Positions 11,501-23,286 of a DNA stretch of 64,000 bases are shown here, one piece after another. This DNA is from Trachythela sp. YZ-2020 (taxonomy: Eukaryota; Cnidaria; Anthozoa; Malacalcyonacea; Clavulariidae): contig JADLSH010000279.1 of NCBI GenBank assembly GCA_016169945.1, forward strand, positions 62,001 to 126,000. Direction: 5' to 3'. The position numbers were made by a program, and so were the translations under genes. The notes beneath the pieces were generated by a model. That model was not told the DNA's origin. It did not search any database and saw nothing but the letters and a program-made list of their open reading frames with translations. How positions within the stretch are numbered: position 1 is the stretch's first letter; each line of letters opens with the position of its first letter.

Positions 11501-14500
11501 TTTTCTTATAGAAGAATATTCTTCGACAGCTTCTGCAACTTCTCTTCTCAATTCGTGTACATTACTGATTCCAAATACAGCCTTTGCCTGAACACCAGAT
11601 AATCCCGCCGATGCGGCAGCTTTCACAAGTTTTCGGTCAGCTTCACTGCTAGCTAAGTCGCAATTTTTCACATGGAATGAGGTTCTCGATAATTTGCGTA
11701 AGTTTACGATAGTCCGCCTGAGCAGTATATTCTAAAACATACAAAATTCTGTTCACTTTTAAAACAACAACTGGCAGTTGCATTAGTCGTCGGATTGCTT
11801 GATCCGTTTTGTATGACGTGGATTTGAAGTGATTACAAAATAATGTTCGTAACTTAACTATTTGCTTACTGTCGACTTCTTTAGCAACATTTATGAGAGG
11901 CAGACATATTTCACACTTTAATGGTAAAGAAGAATTAGAAGATACATGATGATGTTCGCAGTATAGCTTTCTGGCAGCTTGAAACTTTGATAAAGACATA
12001 TCTTTAATGTGGGAAACATAGGCCCCGCCGCAACTAACATTATGTGTTAAATTTTGTCCAACATATTTTTTGTATGTCTCAAAAGTGCTATTGTCACCAT
12101 AGTCATATTCTAAATGGCAATTAAAACAAGAACAGGAACCTGAACAAGAACAGTTATCAGTCATAAAAAAGTAGAATTTTCTACTTCATCTGCAAGGGGA
12201 GCACTGTAGTCTGTGCTACATGTAGCTTCATCTGCTTTGTCATCATTTACTTCGATGCTTGGATTAGATTCTTCCTTTCTTTCAGTTGACATTTCCAGAA
12301 GTGATTTCCTTTGCAAATTTCCATCACCCTCACTTTCCGAATCTGACAATACAAGAATTTCAGTATCCTCTCCACTATCATCACCGGAACTTTCTTTTGA
12401 TACCAACCATGATTTCAGTGGAACCAGCCTTGATGATGCTGTTGATGACACCTTCCGTTGCTTTGAAGACCTTTTCTTCTTCTTCTTCAACGAATTTGAC
12501 CTAACTATGGCTTTCTTCAACTTATTAATTTCTTTGACTTTAATTTGCTTTTCTTCTGTGGTCTCCAAGATTCTTTTGTTCATTTCCACAGCTTCCAGAT
12601 ATCTTTCAGAATTTGTATACTTTAACTTTTGCTTTTGAAGGAGAGCAATGGTCTCAGCATAGGATTGAATAGCACTGGATATTCTTTTCATTTCCTCGTC
12701 TCTGCAATCCAATTGTACATATTTCCTCTTTGTTTTTGACTCGTCAGATGACTGCAGGGATCCAAACACTGCAGACCGAGAGCTCTTTTTCTTATAGTTC
12801 AACCCCTGCTCATTAACTTTCTTCCGTGCTTTGTCTAACAACACCCCACACGTTTTCAGTAGTGCAATATTACTTCTACACAACTCTAAGCTTGCTTTGT
12901 TGACTGCTTTTTGGTAATCTGTTAAGACCATGGAAGGATTTTTGTAACCAAAAATCTTACTTTCATTTTCAAGCATCTCACTGGATATTGAAATGTTACT
13001 GCTAGTTGTTTCTGACTCATTGAATCTTTCCATCTAAGAATTAAGATAAAGAAGAAAATTGGGAAAGATCTACCGGTCTGTTCGACAGTAATTTTGTCTA
13101 GTTTCCAAGTGAGGATGTTTATTTAATAACTGTGCCCTTACCTGTGAAAGCTGTGGTCCAATGCAAAGAGCACCTTCCTTGACTACCAATGTTGCTTGCC
13201 CAGTTTTAGAACGATGTTCATCATCTATGATAATTAAATATTGACACATAAATATTACAAGTTTAATATTGACAGTTCTCCATCCAGAAGCGTTTTGCAG
13301 TGCACAAATAAGTAAAGTTTCACTTACAGTAGGTTTATTGCATTTCTGTTGTTATTGCATTCATTTGCTACGTGTACTCTAATATTTTTTAATATTCTTT
13401 TTTCAAACCTCATACCTGCATAAGGACTCTTGACTTGAGCCGCCTGCTAAGAAATATAACAAGATAACATATTAATATTTTGAATAATTAGTATTACAGT
13501 ATATATTATGAATACACATTTTTACAAAATGCAGATACTTAGGTTTCATATAATCTCATGAATATAATCCTACAGTATATAAATAGATCACAGAAGTTGA
13601 TGGTATATTTATTAATGTGTTGCCTCCTACATGTGTTGCCACAGATTGTCTGTACACTACCCAAGAACTGGCAGTATAGATTTCTAAATATTTGTATCCC
13701 TTCTAAGACAATGTTTTTATAAAACCATTTTTAGGAAGATAAGAATTATACATAGCATCTGATGATGGTTTGTATAAAAATTATATTGAGCTAAATCATC
13801 AAAATTGAAGTATATTTTAATAATATGCTATATTGCAATATATTACTAAGCTATAAGTATAAAGATTAAATTGAATTACTGTTATTACAATGGAAGTGTT
13901 CATAAAATATTACATCAATTCATTACATAAAGTTGATTAATTCATACAGTATGCTCAACTTCCTGTGTGTGTGAATTTATAACGAATGGATTTCATGTCG
14001 GTGAGTGATTGACCAATTAGGAGCAAGTATGCCAGTAAACAAAAAAATTGAGCAACTTTTGAGCAAATGAATTGTCAGAATTGATCAACTTTATGTAATT
14101 ATTTTATGAACACTTCCATTTCAAAAACAGTACTAAATACAGATATATTATCATAAATACTACTGTCTACAATCTACATTATATGAACAATAATATTTTT
14201 CTATAAATTTAGGCAAATTAAATAAATTATAGGTCAATAAAATAATATATACCTTCTCTTGATTCTGCCCCCTACAAGCAGTCTCCACCACAAGGAAAAA
14301 TTTGTCCTTGTCTTTTATCATGTCTATCATATCTACATCCACATTTTCCTCCCATATGTTATCATAATGCTGAACATAGAATCGCTGTTCATTGCCGGCA
14401 ATGTCATTGGAGACACTAGCATCAATGTTGAATTGCCCTTTGGCTTGGTCTATAAGCTCTTCGATTGAGCAACAGTTTACCACAAATGGCTTCTTCCGTT

Positions 14501-14721
14501 GACCGTAGTGTAGAAGAATCTATTTGAAGTATAAAACCATTAAATTTTGTATTAATTAAAATATGAATAATTCATGTTATTAAAATTTAAGATAAATATT
14601 TCAAACACAAAAGCATAGATATACTAAATAAATTGCAAAAAACGATGACTATTTTAAAAGCAATTATAAACGGGATTGTTTTCTTTACCTTTCTTTGCTT
14701 GCTTCCTTCATTTTCCGCCAT
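8501..14721 (-). pseudogene. PHD-finger-family transposon gene, minus-strand copy, broken
   Basis: Exon 1 (14721-14689) encodes MAENEGSKQRK. Exon 2 (14519-14253) encodes a PB1/ubiquitin-like-looking segment (VNCCSIEELIDQAKGQF ... FFLVVET), with clean splice sites. From 13035 a large coding block runs to 9665, with a coiled coil, a Cys-rich segment, GYGTIVQLCMVRNK, GFRLDTMYTHK and VDGATDEGPSHNKVQF. The C-terminal domain (CERCSNKCNWHF ... WIEHLLSVRKRRKR) ends at 8501. It aligns along its length with the plus-strand copy at 56.3-61.2 kb. Breaks include frameshifts near 12161, 11665 and 11180, a TGA at about 10660, a shift plus deletion near 10035, a shift in an A-run near 9665, and the MITE at 8823-9571. 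The PHD exons are missing from their expected place. DDE-type catalysis by the conserved acidic VDG..DEGPSH block is inference. Confidence 0.8.
8823..9571. mobile_element. 749-bp hAT-type MITE inserted in a coding exon
   Basis: The termini are inverted (CAGTGCTGTAA ... TTACAGCACTG), and an exact 8-bp duplication CTGGAAGG flanks them (8815-8822 and 9572-9579), the hAT hallmark. There is no transposase frame. Both ends are rich in GTAACTAGTTAC-type palindromes, with at least six near-copies. Removing the element with one duplication joins FEGGPPLSYLP to VPIPDGIKSWESDC in one frame, which matches the intact relative at about 60800-60900. The MITE therefore landed inside an exon. Confidence 0.95.
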
Positions 14722-14926
14722 TGTCTTGATGCATGTGCACGTGGACGGTTTTAGTTAATAGGAGCCCGCGAGGAATCGGTCAGTGGTGTACCGCAACGAA
14801 AAAATGCAACGAAAATTCCCCAACCCCCCGGGCCAGTGAATTTGAAATTTATCAATATTCCCCCAGTCCTGGGGATCAAATACATTAGAAATCTCCCTAT
14901 ATTTCCCCTCATTTACCCGACCCTGT

Positions 14927-14966
14927 CCCGGGGTTACCCCCCTCGGGGAAGACAATGATATGTGCA
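14927..14966 (-). repeat. Right terminal inverted repeat of the 7.7-kb element
   Basis: Ends ...GACAATGATATGTGCA followed by TAA. It is the reverse complement of 7242-7281 with two mismatches. The start codon of the element's gene lies about 205 bp inside this end, so promoter elements probably sit in or next to the repeat. Confidence 0.85.
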
Positions 14967-15130
14967 TAATACTGTACTAGACATATTGTATTGATTTGTG
15001 AGCATACTGTTAAACAAGCAAATCAAGTACAATACCACTACTATCATTCAAGGGTTTAAAAACCATACATGATAACATGTACAGTATATTATTTAATACA
15101 TTATGTACAGTTCTACTCTATTCACATAAT

Positions 15131-15302
15131 CAGTGGTGAAGCTAGGCATAGAGTTGCAACTTGCAACTGGTCATGCTATGAAATTTTTATTTATATATAA
15201 AGGGTTCAAATCTTTAGATTCAATGATCTGCAGATTGTTTCTAGACTAAGTGCATGTTTATTAGCACAGCACAACCATTTGTCATGGCTAGCTTCGCCAC
15301 TG
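15131..15302. mobile_element. 172-bp hAT-type MITE
   Basis: The termini are CAGTGGTGAAGCTAG and CTAGCTTCGCCACTG. The flanks CACATAAT (15123-15130) and TATATAAT (15303-15310) agree at 6 of 8 positions, consistent with an aged 8-bp duplication. No coding capacity. Confidence 0.75.
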
Positions 15303-16171
15303 TATATAATTATTTATAAAAACTCACCCTTACAGTTCTAATCTCATCAAACAGGAGCATCTTTAAAATATACACATCACGACATAGTATACCCTGTATA
15401 TAATGTATCTGAATAGCTTAATAGCATTGGTTGTAATGGAACACTTTGTAGGCCATCATAAGTGTACCATCTTCTGTTTTACTGGATTCGTGCATTGAAA
15501 TGATTTCCATTCCAGAATGTACTTCCTACAAGTCAGTAGGTTCAATTACCAGGCCGGGCCATTTGAGATGAGAGATTGTGTGTGTGTACCTCCGCACACT
15601 CCTCGACACATCAAGGTGCACATTTTGCCATGCACCTCATTTGTTTTTCGAGTATGAAATCGTGCACGTCTATGTTTGCCTCTAAGTGACTTTATTTTGT
15701 CCAAATCCTCTTCCATGTAAAACACAAACAACCAATTAGTTCAATTGGCTTTGGTAATTATTACAGAAAACAAATTACAGAAAATAACTAGATCTGAGTT
15801 GTCTTTGACTGTTGATAGTCTTTCTAGCCATGGTTGTTTTGAACAATGTAACAATAGCAAAGAGTCAAATTTCATATGTCATCCATGGAATAAATTACAT
15901 TTGAGTGAGTTGGACTTCGATATTTTAATGGCGAGTTATTTAAAAGACTTGTTGCTGAAAGGCCATGCAAGCAATTGAACAAGCCACATCACGGTTTAGT
16001 TTTCAGACCCTCATGATTGTTTCAAAGCCATTTACTGTATACCATTAATTATATAATATCGTACATATACATGCATACACCATCACATAAAGGACATAGC
16101 ATAGTAAGCATACCAATTATTTAACGCCAGTGGAGGTTCTATTATCTGTTCTTATAATACAATAAGTTAAT
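15303..16171. other. No gene supported
   Basis: Contains a 77-residue open frame at 15745-15978 (plus) without recognisable motifs, and otherwise AT-rich sequence. I see no transposon ends here. Confidence 0.35.
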
Positions 16172-16633
16172 CTAGTCTCTTCTTAATAGGTGTAGTCCTT
16201 GACCGTTTTGCAATCGCCCACCTGACCTTAATATGGCGCACAATTTCCTACGTGCGTGTAAAATGCTTATGGCCAGGCCTGAATTGCATAGCTGAAACCT
16301 TTCTGGAAGATCTGCGGCCCTTCGAGTTGACCCATTTTTGTCAAATCGCCAAACTAAACTGGCAAAACCCATTGTAGGTGCTCTTCTGTGAAGTCTGTCG
16401 TCACAAAGCACTGACTGATACCAGTAGTTGTCTGGCAATGCAAGACGAGGCTCACTCATTCTAGTTTGAGCTTTTGGTGGTAGAGTTTCTTTAAATACTG
16501 CATCACATCTTCTGATTCCTAGGCAAAGCCACTTCTTAAAAATTGCTTCAAATTTTAAAGTTTCCCTTATTTCTACTTCTCCTAAAAAATGAAAATGCCT
16601 TGAGATTTGCTGTCTTTGTTTCTCCGAGGACAT
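16172..16633 (-). CDS. 153-aa ORF of unknown function
   Basis: An uninterrupted minus-strand frame with balanced composition (MSSEKQRQQISRHFHFLGEV ... RLQNGQGLHLLRRD). I do not recognise a family. The length exceeds chance expectation in AT-rich DNA, and a second minus-strand frame lies just upstream (16746-17015), so both may be pieces of one decayed gene. No splice connection could be argued with confidence. Confidence 0.25.
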   Translation of the reverse strand: MSSEKQRQQISRHFHFLGEVEIRETLKFEAIFKKWLCLGIRRCDAVFKETLPPKAQTRMSEPRLALPDNYWYQSVLCDDRLHRRAPTMGFASLVWRFDKNGSTRRAADLPERFQLCNSGLAISILHARRKLCAILRSGGRLQNGQGLHLLRRD

Positions 16634-16745
16634 TCTGCTGAGTCACAAATGGTTTGTACAGTATTCTGCAAAATTGGGGCTAAGCATGGCATGAACATGT
16701 CCTGTTCACTACCTCAAACATTCATGGTTGGATGGAATGGAAAAA

Positions 16746-17015
16746 TCAAACTGTGGGAACTGCCTTAGCTATTCCTGAATTGGGAAACTGTCTCTGTACA
16801 ATAGTTTTGCATACTTGCATACTATGCGGATGACTATGGTCATATGCTAACTTGGGCAGATAATCTTCATGAACGACAACATTTTTATTTATTGTTCTAA
16901 ATGTAAAGCTGTCAGGTCCAAACATATTATCAAACAGTGTGGTTGTTTGAGTTATCCAGTTCAGATTCTTCATTGACCATTTTAGCTTTGCTATTTTCCA
17001 ACCACAGCCAGCCAC
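16746..17015 (-). CDS. 89-aa ORF of unknown function, possible exon
   Basis: A minus-strand frame (CGWKIAKLKWSMKNLNWITQ ... SGIAKAVPTV). A plausible acceptor (AATTTTCCAG) lies just upstream at about 17035. It looks like a protein exon, but I cannot name the family. It may belong with 16172-16633. Confidence 0.25.
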   Translation of the reverse strand: MAGCGWKIAKLKWSMKNLNWITQTTTLFDNMFGPDSFTFRTINKNVVVHEDYLPKLAYDHSHPHSMQVCKTIVQRQFPNSGIAKAVPTV

Positions 17016-17664
17016 GAAAGTAAAACTCCTGAGCTGGAAAATTCCAAAATATATGTATTGGAATACAATGCTTATATATTTCAGTTGATTTATATATTTT
17101 ACATTAACAAGATCGATGCATTTGCAGATAGTCCTGTCAACCCACTAACGTGCAAGACCCTTCCCTTGACAAGTACAATATAATCGTCTGGCATTAGACA
17201 GAGTAAAATAACAAAGTAGTTTACACGCTGGGAAGTTTTGTTGGTGTTTCCGGCCAAGGAAGTGTGGCAAAACATTTTCTTGACGCCATATTTGGTTGAG
17301 AATCGGCATAATAAGGCTGGGGAAGAGTTTTTGGCGCTGTCTTCCGGTGTGTCTCGTTGCCAGGAGACGTTGGATTTTAATACATTCTTAAAGATCGCAC
17401 TTCAAGCTTTTCATTAATACCAAAGTTGTCAATTTTGGCCATTAAAATACACGTTTTAAGCATTGTTTTTCCTGATGCCGGTAAGCATGCTTTTCTGGAA
17501 TGTGTATTGTGTAATATTTTGGCTTCAATAGGCTCATTGCCTGATGAACTGTCTTCAGAAATCTCTATATTTGGGCAAACTGATTATAAGGTAAAGTTTT
17601 TGTTCTTGCCCAAATTGTTCGATATGTCTTCTTCGCTCTGTAATTTTCAATTCGGTAAATATAT

Positions 17665-20600
17665 GACTGATCTGGAAAACAAACAAGAAGAGCTTGCACA
17701 AAAACTAGTGGCTGAAAACAGAAAGCTTAAAGGGAAGCAAGCAAAGTTGAAACGTCTTGAAAGTCAGGCGAGTCTAGTGACTATTAAATTGTCGTTTTCC
17801 AGGACTTGAGGTCTCATGTGTACGTATTGTTTTCAAAATAGTAATAGTATTGCTTTTGTGTTGCATAGGTGAGAACTGCAGATGAAGGCATTCAAGAGAT
17901 AAAAAAAAGGTATTTATTTACATTGAATTAAATATGTGACAGACTAAGGAGTAAGGGCCTGTTTACATGATCGCGGCAAGGTGGGACAGGACAGTTGCCT
18001 GGATCGCACTTGTATTATAAACCACATTCAGTGTTTATATGATAAGCATCTGGGCTTGTCAGGGAAAGGGTGTGCAAATTTTTGAGCTTTCATCCTTCTG
18101 CAAGGCCCTATTGATATTTTCGAAGAATAGAAAATGGGAAAGCACATGGTTGTTCTAATATAACAGGGAGGGTGTGGGTGTAACCGACACTTTATGTAAT
18201 ATTGGGGGTACAATATTAGTTAGCGGACAGTAACCAACCTTCTTCTAACCAACCTGCTACAATGTATTTGTTAATCGGCAATCTTTTGGGGGAGAATCCC
18301 CTTTGCCCACTCTGCCACTGCATGCTTTAAGGGAGGTGGTTAGTTCAGTAATTGCTGACTGCTTCAATTGTTACTGAATTTAGATCAACAATTGGCTATA
18401 TAATTATTAAAAGTATTTTCCCCAGTCTAGGGGCTGCACAGTATTTGTTTTCCAAAATGTCTGTTTGTTACACATTTTAGAGGAAGAACTAAGAAAAGGG
18501 ATTCTTCACTTTGTCTTTCACTGAAAAACGATTACAGTCTCCTACCGCTCTCAGCGAGAAAGGAAATATAAGTGGTCCTGAGAGAATGGCCAGAAGAAAG
18601 ATACGAGAAACCAGTGAAGTAGCAATGAAAATCCATGGAGGAACTCCAAGTAATATGCAACCTGCTTACTTTGGTCTTTTTGCAACCCTATCTAATGGGG
18701 CTTCAGCTAACACACTAACTGATATGTTTTACAAATCACCTACAAAACCCCAAAGTTATTCCTAATGTTGTAAATGAAAAGGTCAAGGCTTTTGAAAATT
18801 CTAAAACCAAGTTTGTAAGAAGCGTAAACGTGCTTTACAGGAATGGCCTTGTAAGCAAGGAGAAATACATTAGCATTAGGTCAGCATTAAGCATGAAAAA
18901 TAAAGAAAATAGTAATTCGAAGTCACACACAGAATTTATGTCACACTGTAATGTCCCACGCATACTTCCTTACAAGGAATTGATGTATAAGATCAAGGGC
19001 ATAGATATAGGTAATTTTTATGACCTCAGCGACAGTTTTGTACTGGTCTAAGCAATGACGACCATGTAGAAGGTAAGTACAGGGATTTAACCGATTTGCT
19101 TTTAAGGTTGGCCCAGTTTTACTTGAAAGTCAATGAACACAGACTTGATAAGCTTATTTGGTATAACAACAAGCAAGCAGGTCACTTCAATGTTACCATT
19201 GGGGGTGACGGTGCCCCCTTTGGCTTGGTTGGTGAGTTTTCTTAATTGCGGTCACAGAATTTCTAGCCGCAATGAGCTCAGAGGATTGTGAAGCTATTAG
19301 ACGCTATGTTCTAAAGCTATCGCAAGATATTAAAAAAATCGAACAGAAAACATTCTCGGTTTCTGTTGATGGTAAATTATGGAATGTATCTTTCTCCTTT
19401 GACATGTTTCCAAATGACATGAAATACATAGCGTTTCTTGCTGGAGAGCTTTCAATTTCTGCAACATATTTCTCACCTTTTGCAAACGTCAAAAAGCTGA
19501 CACATAAGTGGAAGCGTGGTTGCATCAGCTGTTGCAAATAAGAAACAAGAACTTTCACAATCTTCTCTGAAACCGACTACCATTAGAAATAAGGTTACAA
19601 CATTCATTGCCAAGAAAGGGTCTCGCACAGAATTTCCACCTCTGCTGGGTGAAGCGATTGACCGAGTAAAGGCTGAACCAATCCACCTTAAGAATAATGC
19701 ATGGCAACAATGGCATGCATTGATTCTGAAATATGCCATAGCTCGAACCAATTTAAGGTGGTCCAATACCAAATTTTAAAAGAAAATCCTATTTTGAAAT
19801 TAGCCATATTATGCATCATTAATGATCCCTTTTTCGTTTTGTGGTGTTAATTTTTGTATTTGTTTGGCGTAAAATGGATAAATAGGGGAAAAGAGCAGGT
19901 TGTTTGAAATATTGTCTCATAGCAACCACCATAGCAATGACATGTTATTGGAAAATCGCGAGCATTGGAGCATTTACGAAAAAGTTTTTTCCTCCAAAGG
20001 AGTACCCACCTACCCCTCCCTAGCTATATAGTGATTTTAAACGATTTTATTTCAAATTACACCAAGTACAAGTCGGTTATATTTGGGCGGGAGAGGCGTT
20101 ATAATGACGTGAAAGCAAATTATTTTCGTGCTATATATTTTCTGTAATTACGGTTCCACTTCAAGGCTATGACTGATTGAGGACATCATGTAAAGTCCGA
20201 TGAAAGTCGATCTGCCATAACCTTTCAAAGAACCGAAGGGTTAAACATTGGTGTCTTTTTAAAGACGGCGGAGGTCACAGCTGGGAACCAAACTTAGGTG
20301 TTGAAATACTATGTGTTAAAGATTTTTGAAAAAATCTAGCATGGCATTTTCATGATATATATGCCTACCTCTCCCGTTTAGGATGTGTTTGGCTATGTGA
20401 TTTCGACCCCGAATTAGTCAACGTATAATTTCTAAACGTATGAAAATATAGGGGAGCTCCATGCCCAATTTTTCATTTGCATACTAAATATAGGGGAGCT
20501 CCATGTCGAATTTTTCATTTGTGCGTATAATGTAAGTAAATAAAAGGTTTTCCAATACGCAATAAGGCGCATACACTTGCAAATATGTTGTTTATTTAAA

Positions 20601-22188
20601 CTGGCATATACAAATATAACTTTTACAGAATTTCCAAATATCTATATGGCACATTTATATACCGAATATATAAACTATAATCAACTATCTATCTATCACT
20701 AAACATTGTAACACTAATCCACAAATTGTACTAACAGTGAGTGATTTTGTGTCAGCCACTCATGTTCTATAATATTAGAGTGAAAATGAGGAAAAAGTAT
20801 TAAATTAGGAAAAATAGTTTAATGTATAAGACCACCTTAATGTGACCATCATGTTCATAAACCTAACATTGAACTTTAAATGCATTTTTCTCGAAAAAGC
20901 AAAAATTAGCGATTCCATTATTGCGCGCAGGATATCTGAAGAGGTATTGAAGCTATCTATCTTGATGAAATTTTCAGCATAGACTCATCTCATCAAGCTC
21001 TAGGTTGTAAACTAAAAGAATTGAGTTATGTTGAATAGTTTTCAAGTGGCGACAGTTTCCATGTGAGTCGTCAAATGCCTTTCCAGTTTTTGACCTGTAA
21101 AACTGGTGATAATGCTTCAATGTTGATTGTTTTAGTTCAACCCCTAGACAATGTTATTTGCTAGTAAATAAACGTTATTCCAGAATCATTAATGCTTATT
21201 TAGTTATTGTGTTTATAAAATTGCACGAATTTCACCACAGGGGGTGCTTTATCTCGGTAACCATGGCAACAATGTTTTGCAGCAACATATTTTTTTTGTC
21301 AGAGTGTCGAGCCTAACAACATATTAGCAGTAGAGATTCAATAGTAATAAAATATAGAAAATTTTTTTTTTGTGTTGGACCACCTTAAGTGGTTGTAAGA
21401 ATGTTAGTGACACCCCCCTTTCAAGCTGCTTTAACCAGTACTGTGAAGCTCTGAAGTGTGTCTTAAAAGCCACAAGACTTGCCAAAAAGTGGTTTTGTGA
21501 TGAGCGCCTACACAACAAAGACCTTTCTTACAGATTTACAGGTAAGGAATCCAAAATAATGAGCAATAACTTCATGAAACTCATTAATTCTCTCAGTCTA
21601 AATGATGATCAATCTACTCATATATCCAAATTGCACATATTTGCAATTATTGCTGTTAATCTGAGGGATGCGGTTTCTCTATTCAGTAGAATTAACATTA
21701 CTAATGAAGAGGTTATATTGCTGAAAGAGGTATCAGGTAAGTATTTTAGGGCCTGTGCATTATTTGCATCTGTCACACCAACCACTTGGACCATTGGTCA
21801 TGTTGTTCCAACTCGCACACACCAAGCTAAGCGACAACTGGGCTATGGGCTCGGTATGAATAGTATGGAAGGTCGAGAGGCAAAACATGTTTCGCTTGCT
21901 AAGTTTGCACGTAACACTCACCACTCAACTCGTTGGTTGCAAGTGTTCAGACATGAGTATATCTCCCTTCTTTGGCTTAGAGAAAATGGGTGTGATTCAG
22001 CCAAATACACAACTACTAGGAACAAATACATCCCTGCAAGATGCTACACTGCACAGTTTTGTCATTGTGGGCAACCGAAGGTAAGTGAACAGCCAAAATG
22101 TAACTTTTGCAGTCATTCAGTTCATCAAATTATTTATGATTCCATCAATCAAGGTAAGTTTACAGCTGAGGCTAGGAAATTGGGTTAG
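17665..22188 (+). pseudogene. Transposase-like 'GGDGAPFG' family gene, broken and interrupted
   Basis: A coiled-coil exon (MTDLENKQEELAQKLVAENR..., 17665-17800) is followed by VRTADEGIQEIKK (17872-17910). Then come IHGGTPSNMQPAYFGLFATL (18620), RSVNVLYRNGLVSKEKY, VPRILPYKELMYKIKGIDIG, RDLTDLLLRLAQFYLKVNEH and FNVTIGGDGAPFG (19190-19225). Next are EDCEAIRRYVLKL, FPNDMKYIAFLAGELS and NKVTTFIAKKGSRTEFPP. After a 1.6-kb insertion the frame resumes with YRFTGKES, NLRDAVSLFSRINIT, IGHVVPTRTHQ, GYGLGMNSMEGREAKH and Cys-rich ends CHCGQPK and CNFCSHSVHQ. I recognise this as a repetitive, presumably transposon-encoded family of cnidarian genomes, from memory. Frameshifts occur near 18750 and 19035. A deletion after GGDGAPFG removes conserved sequence. 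Confidence 0.7.
19757..21384. mobile_element. 1.63-kb TTAA-flanked non-autonomous DNA element
   Basis: The ends GGTGGTCCAA and TTGGACCACC are inverted, and TTAA stands outside both (19753-19756 and 21385-21388). Removing the element plus one TTAA restores a continuous frame (IARTNL-SGCKNVSDTP) in the interrupted gene. TTAA duplications are used by Kolobok and piggyBac elements. No transposase is encoded. An internal GACCACCTTAA at about 20827-20837 copies the right end, suggesting a compound or nested structure. A 40-bp unit containing ataggggagctccatg is duplicated at 20449-20520. Confidence 0.93.
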
Positions 22189-22522
22189 TGTGCATTATAA
22201 ACTTATAGCTAGTGTTGTCAATAAAAGCTTTTTTTTCAAGCTAGTTACCTATTTAAAAGATAATTTGTTAACATTATATTTTTGTAATATTCTGCAACAT
22301 TTAGCTGTTTTTAACTATTTATTGAAATGGAACTATTGTATTTTTAGCAAAAATATTAAAAACTGGAACAAAAATATGTATGTTATAATACATCCACTTG
22401 TATTTTATGCTATTAAATATTTTACAAATTGATGTTAATGTTTCAATATTTGATGTCATCAATATATGGTTGTGAATTTGACAGCCTGCATGTGCAGATT
22501 TATATAGTTATAGTCTGAATAG
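22189..22522. other. AT-rich, no gene seen
   Basis: Follows the last exon of the broken transposase-like gene. It could be its 3' untranslated tail or element end. No inverted repeat partner was found. Confidence 0.35.
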
Positions 22523-22780
22523 TAGGGATGGGCGATACCAGCTTTCTTAATTCAATACGGTACCAAGTACGATACTACATATTTTGGTCAATGCTTCAAT
22601 TAATTAATGCTAACGATGACGTCATCACTTTTAATAAAGTGATCTCGAATTAGTCTCTCTTTATTCATAACTCATGTCTTTTAAAAATACAAGCACCAAG
22701 ATGAAAGTGTGAGTTCGTGTAGTCCAAGTATCGATAATTTTGAAAGTATCACTATCTTGTACTAGTATCGCCAATCCCTA
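22523..22780. mobile_element. 258-bp hAT-like MITE
   Basis: The ends are TAGGGATGGGCGATAC and GTATCGCCAATCCCTA, inverted with one mismatch. TAGGG-type ends are common in hAT MITEs. A clean 8-bp duplication was not seen, so the superfamily call is tentative. Confidence 0.65.
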
Positions 22781-23286
22781 ACAAAAAGCATCCCCTTGAC
22801 GGGATAATGGATGGGAAATAGACGAGGCAAAAGAAAAAGGGTCTACAATAACATCTAGCAAATATTGTGGCCAAATCCCATCACAGGTAAGACTCGTTAA
22901 CATTGACCAATCAAAAATAAACCTAAATATGGGTAAAGAATGAGTATCATGAGAGTGATCCTTTGTGCGCTTGGCATCCTAGAAAATGGCTGACTCTTAA
23001 TTATTTTATGAGTGATCTACGAAATTTAATTTGTATTGGTCGATATTGATGAAAGAAATGTATTGCCTTGGATGATTGCTTATGAAATCCTATACATTTT
23101 GAAATTGATTGGGATTTAGCAACAACAGTTGGGCTTCAGTGTTGACTCTCTTTACTCCCTCCCCTGTACCACACTTACAAGGGTTGGCAATAATGTTTTG
23201 ATCACAAAGGTGTGATGTAAATCAACATTAGCACTGTTGCAATATGTTCAGTCAGCTAAATTGTATAATTCTAAGTCTCTCTCTAA

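Larger units (their letters stand above)
7242..14966 (-). mobile_element. 7.7-kb DNA transposon with TAA target duplication (PHD-finger family)
   Basis: The two ends are inverted copies of about 40 bp that differ at two positions. They start TGCACATATCAT and run into a GC-rich CCCCGAGGGGGG block. TAA stands directly outside both ends (7239-7241 and 14967-14969), giving a 3-bp target duplication. The interior holds one multi-exon gene read on the minus strand from close to the right end. It also holds a hAT MITE (8823-9571) and a displaced PHD exon (about 8107-8198). A 156-bp MITE at 23287 has the same TAA/TGCA signature. TAA/TTA duplications are typical of PIF/Harbinger, and 3-bp duplications are also reported for Zator, but the protein looks like neither to me, so the superfamily is left open. 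Confidence 0.85.

Noticed and set aside
12213..12638. Plus-strand 141-aa Ser/Phe-rich ORF
   Set aside because: Antisense of the acidic/basic coiled-coil region of the minus-strand PHD-family gene.
22085..22432. 115-aa Phe/Tyr/Leu-rich ORF
   Set aside because: The first part is an alternative frame of the Cys-rich transposase end and the rest is AT-driven hydrophobic translation.
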